Shown: piece by piece, positions 6,247 to 6,393 of the stretch
How positions within the stretch are numbered: position 1 is the first letter of the stretch
Layout: every line of letters begins with the position of its first letter
Source of the DNA: JBHJHK01 sp050330975
GTDB taxonomy: Bacteria; Pseudomonadota; Gammaproteobacteria; Competibacterales; Competibacteraceae
Length of the DNA stretch: 6,393 bases
Assembly (NCBI GenBank): GCA_050330975.1
Contig: JBHJHK010000042.1
Coordinates: 1 to 6,393 of the forward strand
Reading direction: 5' to 3'
Made by a program: the position numbers and the translations under genes
Notes under the pieces: generated by a model
Told to the model about the DNA's origin: nothing
Seen by the model: the letters and a program-made list of their open reading frames with translations, nothing else
The model's database searches: none

Positions 6247-6393
6247 GTGACCACCGCCCCCCCCCTATCGATCCTCCACGTCAACGACGTCAACGAGATA
6301 GGTCCCGTCAGTGGCGGTACCCAGGGGGGCTTGGCCCCCCGGGCCACGATGCGGCCGCGCCTCGCCCGCGCCCACCCCCACAACCTGGTGACC
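6247..6393 (+). CDS. 5'-nucleotidase/metallophosphatase-like protein, N-terminus only
   Basis: Forty-nine codons are open from GTG 6247 to the window edge, so the gene is cut off. The peptide reads SILHVNDVNEIGPVSGG and then GGLAPRATMRPRLA, which matches how I know the start of 5'-nucleotidase/UshA-type metallophosphatases: a beta strand ILHxND followed by a GGLARxATL-type segment. These enzymes hydrolyse nucleotide or other phosphate esters with two metal ions. The classical first metal motif is D-x-H. Here it reads D14-V15-N16; some relatives carry D-V-Y, so the third position is variable. No signal peptide precedes the motif, suggesting a cytoplasmic protein unlike periplasmic UshA. The start is supported by GGAG seven bases upstream and the one-base gap after the decarboxylase. 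A run of nine C (6257-6265) lies in codons 4-7. With only the first motif visible, the assignment is probable, not certain. Confidence 0.62.
   Translation, partial: MTTAPPLSILHVNDVNEIGPVSGGTQGGLAPRATMRPRLARAHPHNLVT

Noticed and set aside
6324..6340. GGGGGG-CTTGG-CCCCCC hairpin
   Set aside because: It falls within the coding sequence of the nucleotidase-like gene and is explained by Gly and Pro codons in a GC-rich gene. No terminator role makes sense there.

Overview
The window is a GC-rich stretch of bacterial DNA with three complete genes and the beginning of a fourth, all on the + strand. Frequent C and G homopolymers fall on CCC and GGG codons. One copy of the octamer GCGATCGC (HIP1, abundant in many cyanobacterial genomes) lies between the second and third genes. 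This octamer and the general look of the proteins make a cyanobacterium my leading guess. One HIP1 copy is weak evidence, and a GC-rich proteobacterium cannot be excluded.

Layout: (1) 14-2125 is a 703-residue multicopper oxidase with all twelve expected copper ligands. It also has an extra C-terminal beta-rich domain and no visible signal peptide. (2) 2126-2405 is a comparatively AT-rich intergenic region with a GC hairpin, several short inverted repeats, a weak promoter candidate and a tiny possible leader ORF whose stop abuts the next start. (3) 2406-4715 is a 769-residue P1B-like metal-transport ATPase. It keeps the whole ATPase catalytic core but carries Ser-Pro-Ile where the metal-binding Cys-Pro-Cys motif normally sits. 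(4) 4716-4790 is a short spacer, entered by a strong hairpin that covers the ATPase stop codon, with a 10-bp direct repeat next to the HIP1 site. (5) 4791-6245 is a 484-residue pyridoxal-phosphate decarboxylase of the aromatic-L-amino-acid decarboxylase family. (6) 6247-6393 is the 5' end of a gene resembling the 5'-nucleotidase/metallophosphatase family. It starts one base after the decarboxylase stop and runs off the window.

How the genes may work together: a copper oxidase beside a metal ATPase suggests metal handling, but the ATPase lacks the usual copper or zinc ligands, so the metal is unknown. The decarboxylase and the nucleotidase-like gene look like one transcription unit, because a ribosome-binding site for the second lies inside the end of the first. 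A link between aromatic amine production and the oxidase is possible but is only inference from proximity. I saw no RNA genes, CRISPR arrays, insertion sequences or phage genes. The most unusual points are the SPI transmembrane motif, the oxidase domain fusion and the structured region upstream of the ATPase.
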